From: Microbacterium profundi
GTDB taxonomy: Bacteria > Actinomycetota > Actinomycetes > Actinomycetales > Microbacteriaceae
Direction: 5' to 3'
Assembly (NCBI RefSeq): GCF_000763375.1
Contig: NZ_JPSY01000001.1
Location: 744,001-808,000 of the forward strand
Length of the DNA stretch: 64,000 nucleotides
A model generated the notes under the pieces. That model saw only the letters and a program-made list of their open reading frames with translations, did no database searches and was not told the DNA's origin. This document shows, in pieces, positions 25,078 through 33,770 of this stretch (positions are counted from its first letter, which is position 1; the number at the start of each line of letters is the position of its first letter). The position numbers and the translations under genes were made by a program.

Positions 25078-26436
25078 TCACACGTAGATTCCCCGGTCTT
25101 CCATGAATCTGATCGGGTTGGTGTACCCGCCGTTGATGTAGACCTCGAAGTGCAAGTGGCAACCGAAGGAGCGTCCGGTGTCGCCCGCGTACGCGATGAC
25201 CTGGCCGGAACTGACCCATTGACCGCTGCGGACGATGATGCCGCCCGACTGTATGTGCGCATACCCGGTGCTGACTCCTCCGCCATGCTGGATACGGACG
25301 TAGTTGCCGTAGTTTCCATTGGGACCGGCGTAGTCGACGGTGCCGGAGTTCGCCGCGTAGATGGCTGCTCCACAACCATTGGCGAGATCGGCGCCGTAGT
25401 GGTAGCTCGACGAGCAGCCCTGGGAACCACACATCGGAGTCCGTGGCCCGTAGCTCGAGCTGCGAGCGCCGCCGTGAGGGCGGACCCAGCCGCCGGATCC
25501 GCTTGCCCCACCTCCCCCGCCGTTGCCGCCGCCGTTCGCGGCGGCTTCAGCGGCTTCGCGTTCGCGGCGCGCCTTCTCCTCCGCCGCACGGGCCGCAACG
25601 CCGGCCTGGTAGCCGGCGACGGTCTGAGTGGTGGTGTCCTTCAGCGCAGCGAGTTGAGCCTTCATCGTTTCGAGATTCGCGGCCTGCTCATCGAGCGCGG
25701 TCTGCGCCGCCTCCGCCGCCTGCTGTGCCACGACCATCTTCTGCTCAGCGACTTTCTGCAGGCGGTCGCGCTCGTCACGGGCAACATTGGCTTGGTCGGT
25801 CAATGCCTGGGCGGCATTGCGCGCCGAAACTGCGTCATCGTAGATCGACTGGTTGTATTCGAGAAGCTTGTCCATCGTGCCCAAGCGCGAAAGCAGCTCG
25901 TCGGCGTCGGCGGCTGAGTCTGCGAAGAAGAGCTTGAGCGCGGTATCGTCACCGCCGTTTCGGTAGATCTGCGCGGCGACCTGACCGGCCTTGCGTGCTG
26001 ATTCATCGGCAATCTGCGACTGCTCGTCGGCTTGTGCCTGCAGGCTCTCGGCTTCAGTGATCGCGGCGAAATACTGCTGCTGTGCGGTATAGAACTCATC
26101 AGATGCCGTCTTCGCGGCAGCTTGCGTCTCTGCGACCTTCTGCGCCAACGACTGGATCAGGCCCTCGATGCGGGTGATCTCGGCGGTCTTCGCGGCCTCG
26201 TTGTTCTTGGCGCGTTGCACATCGTCCCAGCTGGGATACGACGCGGCGTACGCGGCGGAGACACCAGAGCCGACGCCGAACGCGGCGAGGGTGGCTATGC
26301 CGAGGATTCCGATACCGAAGGCTCCACGCCGGCTGACATTCTTCTTCCAGAAGGAGTCGCGTTCAGCAGGTGTGGGCGCGCAGCCGCACTCTTCGGCTGC
26401 CGCGACTGCCGCAGCATCAGTCGACTTCTCGTTCAC
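25078..26436 (-). CDS. Exported M23 metallopeptidase with coiled coil
   Basis: 452 residues. The N-terminus has a cytoplasmic CGC motif and a Tat-like signal ('NVSRRGAFGIGILG...'). A long Ala/Gln/Glu-rich coiled coil spans about residues 75-290, followed by a Gly-rich linker and an M23 domain. Zn ligands are visible in 'YHYGADLANG' and 'GCHLHFEVYING'. Such proteins cleave peptidoglycan cross-links or activate other hydrolases. The start GTG 26436 has GAGAGGA upstream. It is convergent with ccdA. Confidence 0.9.
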   Translation of the reverse strand: MNEKSTDAAAVAAAEECGCAPTPAERDSFWKKNVSRRGAFGIGILGIATLAAFGVGSGVSAAYAASYPSWDDVQRAKNNEAAKTAEITRIEGLIQSLAQKVAETQAAAKTASDEFYTAQQQYFAAITEAESLQAQADEQSQIADESARKAGQVAAQIYRNGGDDTALKLFFADSAADADELLSRLGTMDKLLEYNQSIYDDAVSARNAAQALTDQANVARDERDRLQKVAEQKMVVAQQAAEAAQTALDEQAANLETMKAQLAALKDTTTQTVAGYQAGVAARAAEEKARREREAAEAAANGGGNGGGGGASGSGGWVRPHGGARSSSYGPRTPMCGSQGCSSSYHYGADLANGCGAAIYAANSGTVDYAGPNGNYGNYVRIQHGGGVSTGYAHIQSGGIIVRSGQWVSSGQVIAYAGDTGRSFGCHLHFEVYINGGYTNPIRFMEDRGIYV

Positions 26437-26598
26437 TTGGTCCTCTCTGATGGTCGCTCAGACATGGGGCGGAGCGGAGGTCGGTTGCGCCCGTGCTGGC
26501 GTTTCTATCGTGCATTGAAACTTCCGCGATACGGGTTCGGCTCGCCACTGCACTCGACATTCCCAGTGGCGTCCACCTGTGTGTGCGAGGTCACGCCA

Positions 26599-27519
26599 TC
26601 AATGCCGGTTCTTTTGATCGATCCGCTCAAGGTAGGCGTTGTACTCGTCCAGTTCTGCTTCCTCCCGCGATTCATTCATGCGGGCCTGGCGCCGATCGCG
26701 CGAGTGCCAGCGGGAGAGGCAGACGATGAGTACGACCAGGAGCGGAAGCTCGGCGTAAGTCCACAGCAGCATTCCGGCGACCGCTTGGTCGTATGCGGGA
26801 TCCACTGCTTGCTGAGGGGTCGAGTAGGCGGCGAACAGGGGTTTGCCCGCTCGGATCAGGATGAGTCCGAGGATTGCGTGAATCTGTATCTCGACGAAGA
26901 TGTCGATCAGCCGTGCCGGGAACGACGGCGCCCGCGGGAGCGGATCCGAGGACCAGAGCGGCACTGCTGCGACAATGCCTGCCACAACGAAGAACGCGAG
27001 GAGAAGGGCGGCTCCGATCGGGGTGGCCATCACAGCGCTGATGGCATCCGTCAGATAGAGAGCCGGGAATACTGCGAGCGCGATCGCGATGGGCATGAAG
27101 GGGTGCAGGAGCATGCGCGTCCAGCGGGACCGGAGTCCAGCGTGAGCGGCTTTCAGGATGAGCAACCCGATTCGGCGGTGCGGTGTGCTGCGCAACAGGA
27201 GGCGTCCTGGTGAGCCCACGATGAGAAGCGGTGGGATGACGGTGATGGCGGTGATCTGCTGGAACATCAGTGCGGTCAGCGAAACACTCGCGTACCGGTT
27301 CACGCCGAAGGTCGCGATGACGAACATCACGGCACACCCCAAGACGAAGGAGAGCGTCCTGGGGACTGACCATCTCCTGCGGTGCGACCACAGCCAGATT
27401 GCACCACGGAGGTACCACACGAACAGCAATATCGCCGCCACCGCGACGATCGGAGACCCGCCGGTGGGGTCGAATCTGAACCAGTCGGGGAAGAATGGAA
27501 GGATAGCGTCAGTCGACAC
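26599..27519 (-). CDS. CtaG-family cytochrome c oxidase assembly protein (second)
   Basis: 306 residues, seven hydrophobic helices, paralogous to 20249-21187: 'VSLTALMFQQITAITVIPPL', 'LIVGSPGRLLLRS', 'DQAVAGMLLWTYAELP' and the tail 'ELDEYNAYLERIDQ'. The start GTG 27519 has GAGGAGG upstream. With the CopD-CtaG fusion this makes three CtaG domains in 14 kb. Predicted role: copper delivery to a terminal oxidase. Confidence 0.83.
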   Translation of the reverse strand: MSTDAILPFFPDWFRFDPTGGSPIVAVAAILLFVWYLRGAIWLWSHRRRWSVPRTLSFVLGCAVMFVIATFGVNRYASVSLTALMFQQITAITVIPPLLIVGSPGRLLLRSTPHRRIGLLILKAAHAGLRSRWTRMLLHPFMPIAIALAVFPALYLTDAISAVMATPIGAALLLAFFVVAGIVAAVPLWSSDPLPRAPSFPARLIDIFVEIQIHAILGLILIRAGKPLFAAYSTPQQAVDPAYDQAVAGMLLWTYAELPLLVVLIVCLSRWHSRDRRQARMNESREEAELDEYNAYLERIDQKNRH

Positions 27520-27754
27520 GGAGCCTCCTCGGCGGGTTCATGATAAGCGCTGTCGAGCATGCGCAAGCGAGAGGCGAACACAGGATTCGGGCCCCAGCCA
27601 CATGCCCAAGCCTAATCGTCGAGATCGCGACGTTCGCAACCAGCCGGAGCCGAGTCTGGTCGCATCGCCATGGGCTCCGCTGTCGACGGGTGACGCTCGT
27701 GTCCGCACTTTCGCCGAGCGTCCAGTGCGGATTGCCGCCTACGACGTGCATTCC
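27520..27754. other. Intergenic sequence without a supported gene
   Basis: Only short frames of poor composition are present. A -10-like TAGGCT five nt before a 21-codon minus-strand frame was noticed but is not convincing. Confidence 0.4.
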
Positions 27755-28294
27755 TCACTGTTCATGTCCGTCCTTGTCGGCACGAAACATCAGAAGCGCT
27801 GCTGCGACCGCCGCGGTGACGATCACGATGTCGGCTATGTTCCCGATGAACCAGTTGCCGTAAGCGAGGAAGTCGACGACGTGCCCCTGGGCGAATCCCG
27901 GTTGGCGGAAGAGCCGGTCACCGGCGTGGGAAGCCGCAGCCCCGCCGAGCGCTCCGATCACGATCGCCCACCCCGGACGTCGGACACGGAACGCGAACAC
28001 GATGGCTGTGACAGCGGCCGCCACAGCCACCACCGCGAACACCCAGGTGGAGTCCGCCCCGAACGAGAAGGCCGCGCCGGGATTGTACGCGAGCTGCAGG
28101 CCCAGCAGGTCGCCGACCAACGGGATGCGCTCGTACTCCGACAGGGTGGCCTCGGCCCATGCCTTCGTCCCCTGATCGATAAGCACGACGAGCAGGGCGA
28201 TCACCAGCGTCCAGACCGTGAGCCGCCAGCGCCTTTTCTGCGGCTTCCCTCCCGACGCCGGCTCGACGTCGCTATTCGTGTCCGGGCTCATCAT
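27755..28294 (-). CDS. lspA: Signal peptidase II variant (LspA), cadmium operon
   Basis: About 179 residues with four helices. It has 'LLVVLIDQGTKAWAEA', 'LGLQLAYNPGAAFSFG', 'GHVVDFLAYGNWFIGNIADI' with the second catalytic Asp, and the first Asp in 'GGAAASHAGDRLF'. That last segment normally reads G-N-x-x-D-R. Here the conserved Asn is replaced and one residue is added, so activity may be altered. The start overlaps the cadD stop (ATGATGA). It is the last gene of a cmtR-cadA-cadD-lspA unit. lspA-like genes in cadmium cassettes are also known from Listeria. Confidence 0.85.
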   Translation of the reverse strand: MMSPDTNSDVEPASGGKPQKRRWRLTVWTLVIALLVVLIDQGTKAWAEATLSEYERIPLVGDLLGLQLAYNPGAAFSFGADSTWVFAVVAVAAAVTAIVFAFRVRRPGWAIVIGALGGAAASHAGDRLFRQPGFAQGHVVDFLAYGNWFIGNIADIVIVTAAVAAALLMFRADKDGHEQ

Positions 28295-28896
28295 GCGAGG
28301 ACCTCGAAGAAGCGGATGATGACGCCGGACTCGATCAGGATGAACAGGCCCAGGCCGATGAACACGACCGGGACGAGCCAGTGCTCGACGCGTTCGAGCG
28401 TTTCGGTGACGGCCTTGTGGGTGCCGATCAGTCGGCCGGCAGCGCACCAGACGGCGACGAGGATCAGGAACACGACGATCATGACCGCCACGTCGCCGGG
28501 CGAGCTGGTGCGGAAGATCGGTGTGTACAGGGAGATGTTGTCCGCACCGTTGGCGATCGTGATCCCGGCGACGCCCCACACGCCGACCGCGGTGATCTTG
28601 TCATCGTCATCGTCGTCGCCGTTGCGGCGCAAGCCGCGAATGAGCGTCCAGATGCCGATGCCGAGCGGGATCAGGCCGAGGAAGCCGACCCATTCGTCCG
28701 GGACGACGGTCAGGCCGAGCGCGGCGATCACACTGATCACGACGAGGGTGATGAACCCGAGGTACTGGCCCGCGACGATCTGCCACGGTCGCGGCTTTCC
28801 CCGGCTGGAGGCGAGGAACAGCACGGTGAGCACGACGATGTCGTCGATGTTGGTCGCCGCGAACAGGCCGATCGCCGACCCGATGGTGGCGAGCAT
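28291..28896 (-). CDS. cadD: CadD-family cadmium resistance transporter
   Basis: 201 residues, about five to six membrane helices. The CadD signature is clear: 'FAATNIDDIVVLTVLFL' at the N-terminus and a repeat of the same idea in 'GITIANGADNISLYTPIF' (N-x-D-D / G-A-D-N). An acidic DDDDDD loop lies between the halves. The family confers cadmium tolerance by efflux or binding. Its ATG shares one base with the stop of the upstream ATPase gene. Confidence 0.9.
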   Translation of the reverse strand: MLATIGSAIGLFAATNIDDIVVLTVLFLASSRGKPRPWQIVAGQYLGFITLVVISVIAALGLTVVPDEWVGFLGLIPLGIGIWTLIRGLRRNGDDDDDDKITAVGVWGVAGITIANGADNISLYTPIFRTSSPGDVAVMIVVFLILVAVWCAAGRLIGTHKAVTETLERVEHWLVPVVFIGLGLFILIESGVIIRFFEVLA

Positions 28897-30812
28897 CAGC
28901 TCTCCAACCGTGGCGTGCGGGTGCGTGCGGCGCGCAAGCCGTTGAGGATCACGATGACCTCCGCGACCTCGTGGACCAAGACGACCGCCGCGAGCCCCAG
29001 GACGCCGAACAGCGCGAGCGGGAGCAGCGCCGCGATGATCAACAGCGACAGGATGATGTTCTGGTTGATGATCCGTCGACCCCGCCGGGCGTGATCGAAC
29101 GCCCGCGGGATCAGGCGGAGGTCGTGCCCGGTGAAGGCCACGTCGGCGGACTCGATCGCCGCGTCGGAGCCGGTCGCCCCCATCGCGATACCGATGTCCG
29201 CGGACGCGAGGGCCGGGGCGTCGTTGATGCCGTCGCCGATCATCGCGACCGGCCCCGCCTTCGACAGCTCGCCGATCGCGGTCGCCTTGTCCTCGGGACG
29301 CAACTCCGCGCGCACGTCGCTGACACCGGCCTGCGCGGCCAGTGCACGAGCGGTGCGGGCGTTGTCTCCGGTGAGCATCGTCACGCCGATGCCTTGGTCG
29401 GTGAGCGTCCGGACCACCTCGGGGACTTCAGGACGCAGTTCGTCGCGGACGCCGATCGCGGCGACGGGGGATCCGTCGCGGTGGACGATGACGACAGTCA
29501 TGCCCTGCTCCTCCAGGGTGGAGACCTGGCCTCCGAGCTCGCCGGCATCGAGCCAGCGGGGGCTGCCGACGGTGATCCTCGATCCGTCGACGGTGCCGTC
29601 GATGCCGTGCCCGGCCTGCTCGGTCACACCTGCAGCTGCCGGTGTCCCCGGGGCCGCGGCGGTGATCGCTGAGGCGAGAGGGTGCGTGCTGTGCTGCTCC
29701 AGCGCAGCCGCCCAGGCAAGCGCCTGTGCCTCCGTCACGCCGTTCGCGGTGAGCACGGCGGTGACCGCAGGTTCGTTGCGAGTGAGCGTGCCGGTCTTGT
29801 CGAGCGCGACGTGCCGGACCGTGCCGAAGCGCTCGAAAACGGCGCCGGACTTGATGATCACGCCGAACTTGCTCGCCGCGCCGATCGCAGCGACGACCGT
29901 CAGCGGCACCGAGATCGCCAGCGCACACGGCGAGGCTGCGACCAGCACGACGAGCGCGCGGGTGATCCACACCTCTGGATCGCCCAGCAGCGACCCGATG
30001 ATCGCGACGAGCGCTGCGAGGATCAGAACGCCGGGCACGAGCGGGCGGGCGATCCTGTCCGCGAGACGCGCACGCTCGCCCTTCTCGGTCTGCGCTTTCT
30101 CCACCAGCTCGACGATCGTGGTGAGCGAGTTGTCGGTGCCCGCAGCACTTGCCTCAACCTCCAGCACGCCGGCGCTGTTGATCGCACCGGCCGACACCGC
30201 ATCGCCGGGCTCGACCTCGACCGGGATCGACTCCCCGGTGATCGCCGAGGTGTCCAGGCTGGAGCGGCCAGAACGCACGATCCCATCGGTTGCGATCCGC
30301 TCACCCGGACGGACCACCATGACCTGGCCGACCGTCAACGCTCTCGCCGGCACCTGCACGGAGACGCCGTCACGCAGCACGGTCGCCGTCTCCGGCACGA
30401 GCTTCAGCAGCGCCCGCAAGCCGCCCCGGGCGCGGTCCATCGCCTTGTCCTCGAGCGCCTCCGCAATCGAATACAGGAACGCCAGGGCAGCAGCCTCCTC
30501 GACATAGCCGAGGATGACCGCGCCGATCGCGCTGATCGTCATCAGCAGCCCGATGCCGAGCTTGCCCTTGAACAGCTTTCGGATCGCGCCAGGAGTGAAC
30601 GTCGATGCGCCCAGCAGCAGGCCGGCCCAGAACAGCACCAGCGCCGGGATCTCGAGTCCGGACCACTCGAAGATCAGACCCGCCAGGAACGCAACGCCGG
30701 AGAAGACCGGCACCATGATCCCGCGGTCCTTCCACCAGGGGCGCTCGGCCTCTTCGATCTCATCGTCCGCCGAAGCGGCAGGCTCGTGCTCGCAGCCGCA
30801 CGCCGCGCTCAC
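28896..30812 (-). CDS. Heavy-metal P1B-type ATPase (CadA-like)
   Basis: 638 residues from GTG 30812, which overlaps the cmtR stop by 4 bp. No HMA domain is present. Instead a short Cys/His N-terminus (ACGCEHE) may bind metal. Core motifs are the membrane 'VLVAASPCALAISVP' (SPC instead of CPC), DKTGT, THPLAS, 'TGDNARTA' and 'GDGINDAPALASADIGIAMG'. The last helix has 'VLVHEVAEVIVILNGLRA'. SPC points to the divalent P1B-4-like group. With CmtR and CadD as partners, export of Cd/Pb/Zn/Co is most likely. Confidence 0.9.
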   Translation of the reverse strand: MSAACGCEHEPAASADDEIEEAERPWWKDRGIMVPVFSGVAFLAGLIFEWSGLEIPALVLFWAGLLLGASTFTPGAIRKLFKGKLGIGLLMTISAIGAVILGYVEEAAALAFLYSIAEALEDKAMDRARGGLRALLKLVPETATVLRDGVSVQVPARALTVGQVMVVRPGERIATDGIVRSGRSSLDTSAITGESIPVEVEPGDAVSAGAINSAGVLEVEASAAGTDNSLTTIVELVEKAQTEKGERARLADRIARPLVPGVLILAALVAIIGSLLGDPEVWITRALVVLVAASPCALAISVPLTVVAAIGAASKFGVIIKSGAVFERFGTVRHVALDKTGTLTRNEPAVTAVLTANGVTEAQALAWAAALEQHSTHPLASAITAAAPGTPAAAGVTEQAGHGIDGTVDGSRITVGSPRWLDAGELGGQVSTLEEQGMTVVIVHRDGSPVAAIGVRDELRPEVPEVVRTLTDQGIGVTMLTGDNARTARALAAQAGVSDVRAELRPEDKATAIGELSKAGPVAMIGDGINDAPALASADIGIAMGATGSDAAIESADVAFTGHDLRLIPRAFDHARRGRRIINQNIILSLLIIAALLPLALFGVLGLAAVVLVHEVAEVIVILNGLRAARTRTPRLES

Positions 30813-31168
30813 GCGTCCGCCCCCGCTCCACAGCAACCAGGAACCGTACACGCAGAGTCCTCGCACGGCGCATGCTCGTCGACGGCCAGCGTCACATCCA
30901 CCAGCGCGACGAGGGCAGCAGCGAGATGCGGATCCGCGATCTCATATCGGGTCTGGCGACCCTCGGGCTCAGCGACCACGATCCCGCAGTCTCGCAGGCA
31001 AGTGAGGTGGTTCGACACGTTCGAGCGAGTCAGGTCGAGACCGCGCGACAGCATCGCCGGGTAGCTGGGGCCTTCGAGCAGGGTCATCAGGATCCGGGAA
31101 CGCGTCGGGTCGGCCATGGCCCGGCCGAGCCGGTTCATGACGTCCATTCGTGAAGCAATAGTCAGCAT
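30809..31168 (-). CDS. cmtR: CmtR-like cadmium/lead-sensing ArsR repressor
   Basis: 119 residues. The sequence follows Mycobacterium CmtR closely: 'LGRAMADPTRSRILMTLLEG', then 'LTRSNVSNHLTCLRDCGIVV', which carries the paired Cys (Cys57/Cys61 in M. tuberculosis), 'EGRQTRYEIADPHL', and a C-terminal Cys-rich end (CEDSACTVPGCCG) in the region of the third ligand. It should repress the cadA-cadD-lspA genes until Cd(II)/Pb(II) binds. It appears leaderless: TATAGT (complement of 31176-31181) lies 7 nt before the ATG. Confidence 0.92.
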   Translation of the reverse strand: MLTIASRMDVMNRLGRAMADPTRSRILMTLLEGPSYPAMLSRGLDLTRSNVSNHLTCLRDCGIVVAEPEGRQTRYEIADPHLAAALVALVDVTLAVDEHAPCEDSACTVPGCCGAGADA

Positions 31169-31185
31169 GTACTGAACTATACAGC
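31169..31185 (-). promoter_or_regulatory. cmtR -10 region and putative operator
   Basis: The TATAGT hexamer, 7 nt before the cmtR ATG, lies within an AT-rich pseudopalindrome (TGTA...TACA). This is the expected place for CmtR autorepression. Confidence 0.5.
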
Positions 31186-31233
31186 GTCCGCTGATGTCTA
31201 CTGGACTCGATGGGCGTCGTCGCGTCGAGGGCC

Positions 31234-31605
31234 CTACGCGTTGCGCGTGAGATGCGCGAGGTGGCCAATCGCTTCCTCGAGCAGGTCGTTGACGTGATTA
31301 TCGAACAAGGCGTAGTGCACGTGGCGCCCGTCCCTCCGGCCGGTGACCAAGCTGAGGTGGCGTAGCAGCCTCATATGATTCGACACGGTGGTCTGCCCTG
31401 CATCCAGTATCTCGCTGAGCTCGGTCACGGTCCGTGGTTGCGCGCGCAAGGCGCTGAGAATGCGAAGCCGCAACGGGGATGCGAGGGCCTGCATGATCTG
31501 TGCCAATTGTTCGGCATCAGCGTTCGTGAATTCGGTGTGCCGTCGCGCCGCCGCGCTCGGGCGTGCGACTTCTGGCGATTGCACTCGATCATGAGAATCA
31601 TTCAC
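31234..31605 (-). CDS. SmtB/CzrA-type zinc-sensing ArsR repressor
   Basis: 123 residues. Winged helix 'TVSNHMRLLRHLSLVTGRRD'. The last helix contains the exact alpha-5 metal site D-x-H-x10-H-x2-H ('FDNHVNDLLEEAIGHLAH') that defines zinc/cobalt sensors such as CzrA and SmtB. No alpha-3 Cys site is present. The GTG start at 31605 is 6 nt after TATATT, so the gene is probably leaderless. It is divergent from a P1B ATPase and should control it through the palindrome at 31614-31635. Confidence 0.9.
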   Translation of the reverse strand: MNDSHDRVQSPEVARPSAAARRHTEFTNADAEQLAQIMQALASPLRLRILSALRAQPRTVTELSEILDAGQTTVSNHMRLLRHLSLVTGRRDGRHVHYALFDNHVNDLLEEAIGHLAHLTRNA

Positions 31606-31613
31606 ACCTGCAA

Positions 31614-31635
31614 TATATCACGATATTGTGATGTA
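31614..31635. promoter_or_regulatory. SmtB/ArsR-type operator between repressor and ATPase
   Basis: TATATCAC-gatatt-GTGATGTA: inverted repeat with 7/8 matching positions. It lies in the 40-bp gap between the two divergent starts and overlaps both predicted -10 elements (TATATT leftward, TAACAT at 31634-31639 rightward). Confidence 0.72.
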
Positions 31636-31645
31636 ACATCGAGGC

Positions 31646-33670
31646 ATGTCCACAACTGAGAGCACCGTGAGGCCTTCCGAAGAGACCCACGCCCACGGGT
31701 CCGCGCGCTGGGAGCTGTGGTTCGCCATCGCGTCCGGAGTCACTTACGCGGGTGGAATGATCACCGAGTATGCGCTCGGGCTGCCGATGATCGGTTGGCC
31801 GCTGGTCTTCTTCCTGGCCACGTACTTCTTCGGCGGGTATTTCACGATCCGTACCGCGATCTCCTCTACGTTGCGAGGGAAGTTCGAAGTCGACTTCCTC
31901 ATGCTGGTGGCTGCAATTGGCGCAGCACTCATCGGCCGGTGGGCGGAAGGTGCGGTTCTGCTCTTCCTGTTCAGCCTCGGCCATGCTCTTGAGGAGTATG
32001 CCCTCAGCCGGGCCAGCAGGTCGATCGAGGCCCTGGCCGAACTCGCCCCGAGGAGCGCACTGGTGCGGCGGGGTACGGGCGAGCCCGCCGAAGTGCCAGT
32101 GGAGGACGTCGTCGTCGGTGACATCGTCGTGATCCGCCCGAACTCACGTGTCCCCTCCGACGGGTTCGTGATCGCCGGCAACTCGGCCGTGGACCAGTCG
32201 GCGGTGACCGGGGAATCGATCCCGGTCGAGAAGGAGGCGGTGGCGGACGCGGAGCGGGCAATGCGGATGCTCGACACACTGCCACCGGCGAATCGAGTGT
32301 TCGCCGGCACCGTGAACGGATCCGGCGTCCTGGAGATCGAGGTCACCGCGACGTCTGCGGACTCCACATTGAGCAAGGTCGTCGAACTCGTCCGAAATGC
32401 AGACCAGGCCGCATCCCCCACGCAGCAGTTCATTGACCGGTTCCAGCGCTGGTACGTGCCCGGCGTGATCGTGGGTGTCATCGTGACTTTGCTGGTCGCG
32501 ATGTTCGCCTTCTCGCAGCCCTTCGCAGATGCCTTCTATCTGGCGATGACGGTACTCGTGGCCGCCAGCCCGTGCGCGCTTGCCATCGCGACGCCGGCCG
32601 CCGTGCTTGCCGGGGTGGCACGAGCTGCCCGCGCCGGCGTTCTGGTCAAGGGCGGGGGTCCTCTGGAGACGCTGGGACGAGTCAAGGCGATGGCCTTCGA
32701 TAAGACCGGAACGCTGACGTGGGGCGCGCCTCGCGTCACTTCCCTCGTCCATGCTGACGACACCACGGAAGAGGAGCTGATCGCTGCACTCGTCGCCGTC
32801 GAGTCGCTGAGCGATCACCCGCTCGCCACCGCCATCGTCCGCGACCTTGCACCGCGCCTCACAGGTGCACAGCTCGTGGCAGATGATCTGAACGCGGTCA
32901 TCGGACGCGGAGTCACGGCTACCATCGACGGGCAGCGCGTCGAGGTCGGCAACCTCCGCATGTTCGAGGAGCAGCAGCTTCAGCTTTCCACAGCGCTGGC
33001 CGATGCCTATCAGAGTGCTCGGGACTCCGGTCAGACGCTGATGATCGTTCGGCGCGGTGATGCCTTCCTCGGTATCGTCGGCGTCATGGACAGCTCCCGT
33101 GCGGAGTCAGCACAAGTCCTGCTCGCCCTTCGGGAGGCGAACGTGGGCCAACTGGTCATGATCTCCGGCGACAACCAGCGCGTCGCCGACGCCGTGGGGC
33201 TGGAAGTCGGAATCGATACTGCGATCGGCGAGCTGCTTCCCGAAGACAAGGTGGCCGAGATCACTCGCCTCGCCGAGACCCACCGCCCGATCGCGATGGT
33301 CGGAGACGGCGTCAATGACGCGCCGGCGATGGCGCGCGCCGACGTCGGAATCGCGATGGGGGCCGCCGGATCGACTGTGGCACTCGAGACCTGCGACATC
33401 GCGCTGATGAGCGACGACCTCGGCAGGGTTCCCTTCGCCGTGCGGCTGAGTCGGGCGACGAGCCGGATCATCCGGCAGAACCTCATCGCCAGCCTCGCGA
33501 TCGTCGCGTTCCTCATTCTCGCAACGTTCATGGGGCTCAACATCGGCGCGGTGGTTCTCATCCATGAGGGGTCCACACTGGTCGTCGTGATCAACGCCCT
33601 GCGCCTTCTCGGATTCGAGAAGGGCAAGGAGCACGCGGGCATCGATCATGAGGACAAGCCCACAGGTTGA
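31646..33670 (+). CDS. P1B-4-like heavy-metal ATPase (Zn/Co/Cd)
   Basis: 674 residues. There is no HMA domain, only a short His-bearing N-terminus (EETHAHG). Core motifs are 'AASPCALAIATPAAVLAG' (SPC), DKTGT, SDHPLAT, 'SGDNQRVA' and '[20 protein letters not shown]'. The final helix has 'HEGSTLVVVINALRLL', close to the HEGG[T/S] motif of P1B-4 pumps that export Co/Zn. Control by the divergent DxH/HxxH sensor fits zinc or cobalt. The ATG 31646 is 6 nt after TAACAT, so a leaderless start is likely. Confidence 0.9.
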   Translation: MSTTESTVRPSEETHAHGSARWELWFAIASGVTYAGGMITEYALGLPMIGWPLVFFLATYFFGGYFTIRTAISSTLRGKFEVDFLMLVAAIGAALIGRWAEGAVLLFLFSLGHALEEYALSRASRSIEALAELAPRSALVRRGTGEPAEVPVEDVVVGDIVVIRPNSRVPSDGFVIAGNSAVDQSAVTGESIPVEKEAVADAERAMRMLDTLPPANRVFAGTVNGSGVLEIEVTATSADSTLSKVVELVRNADQAASPTQQFIDRFQRWYVPGVIVGVIVTLLVAMFAFSQPFADAFYLAMTVLVAASPCALAIATPAAVLAGVARAARAGVLVKGGGPLETLGRVKAMAFDKTGTLTWGAPRVTSLVHADDTTEEELIAALVAVESLSDHPLATAIVRDLAPRLTGAQLVADDLNAVIGRGVTATIDGQRVEVGNLRMFEEQQLQLSTALADAYQSARDSGQTLMIVRRGDAFLGIVGVMDSSRAESAQVLLALREANVGQLVMISGDNQRVADAVGLEVGIDTAIGELLPEDKVAEITRLAETHRPIAMVGDGVNDAPAMARADVGIAMGAAGSTVALETCDIALMSDDLGRVPFAVRLSRATSRIIRQNLIASLAIVAFLILATFMGLNIGAVVLIHEGSTLVVVINALRLLGFEKGKEHAGIDHEDKPTG

Positions 33671-33770
33671 CCGCCGCCTGATCCTGATCTCCCTGACGCA
33701 GTGAGGTCACGAATGCCATCGGCGTCTTGCTTCTATCGCTCGTCTTGCTTCTATGCGCTCGTCGCTGAGA

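Noticed and set aside
27509..27751. Possible fourth copy of the small membrane protein locus (TAGGCT five nt before a 21-codon frame)
   Set aside because: Only half of the palindrome is present and the residues are not convincingly similar. The evidence is too weak to count as a copy.
33724..33760. Short direct repeat GTCTTGCTTCTAT twice between the ATPase and the permease
   Set aside because: A small tandem duplication at the convergent gene end with no stem-loop or other sign of function.
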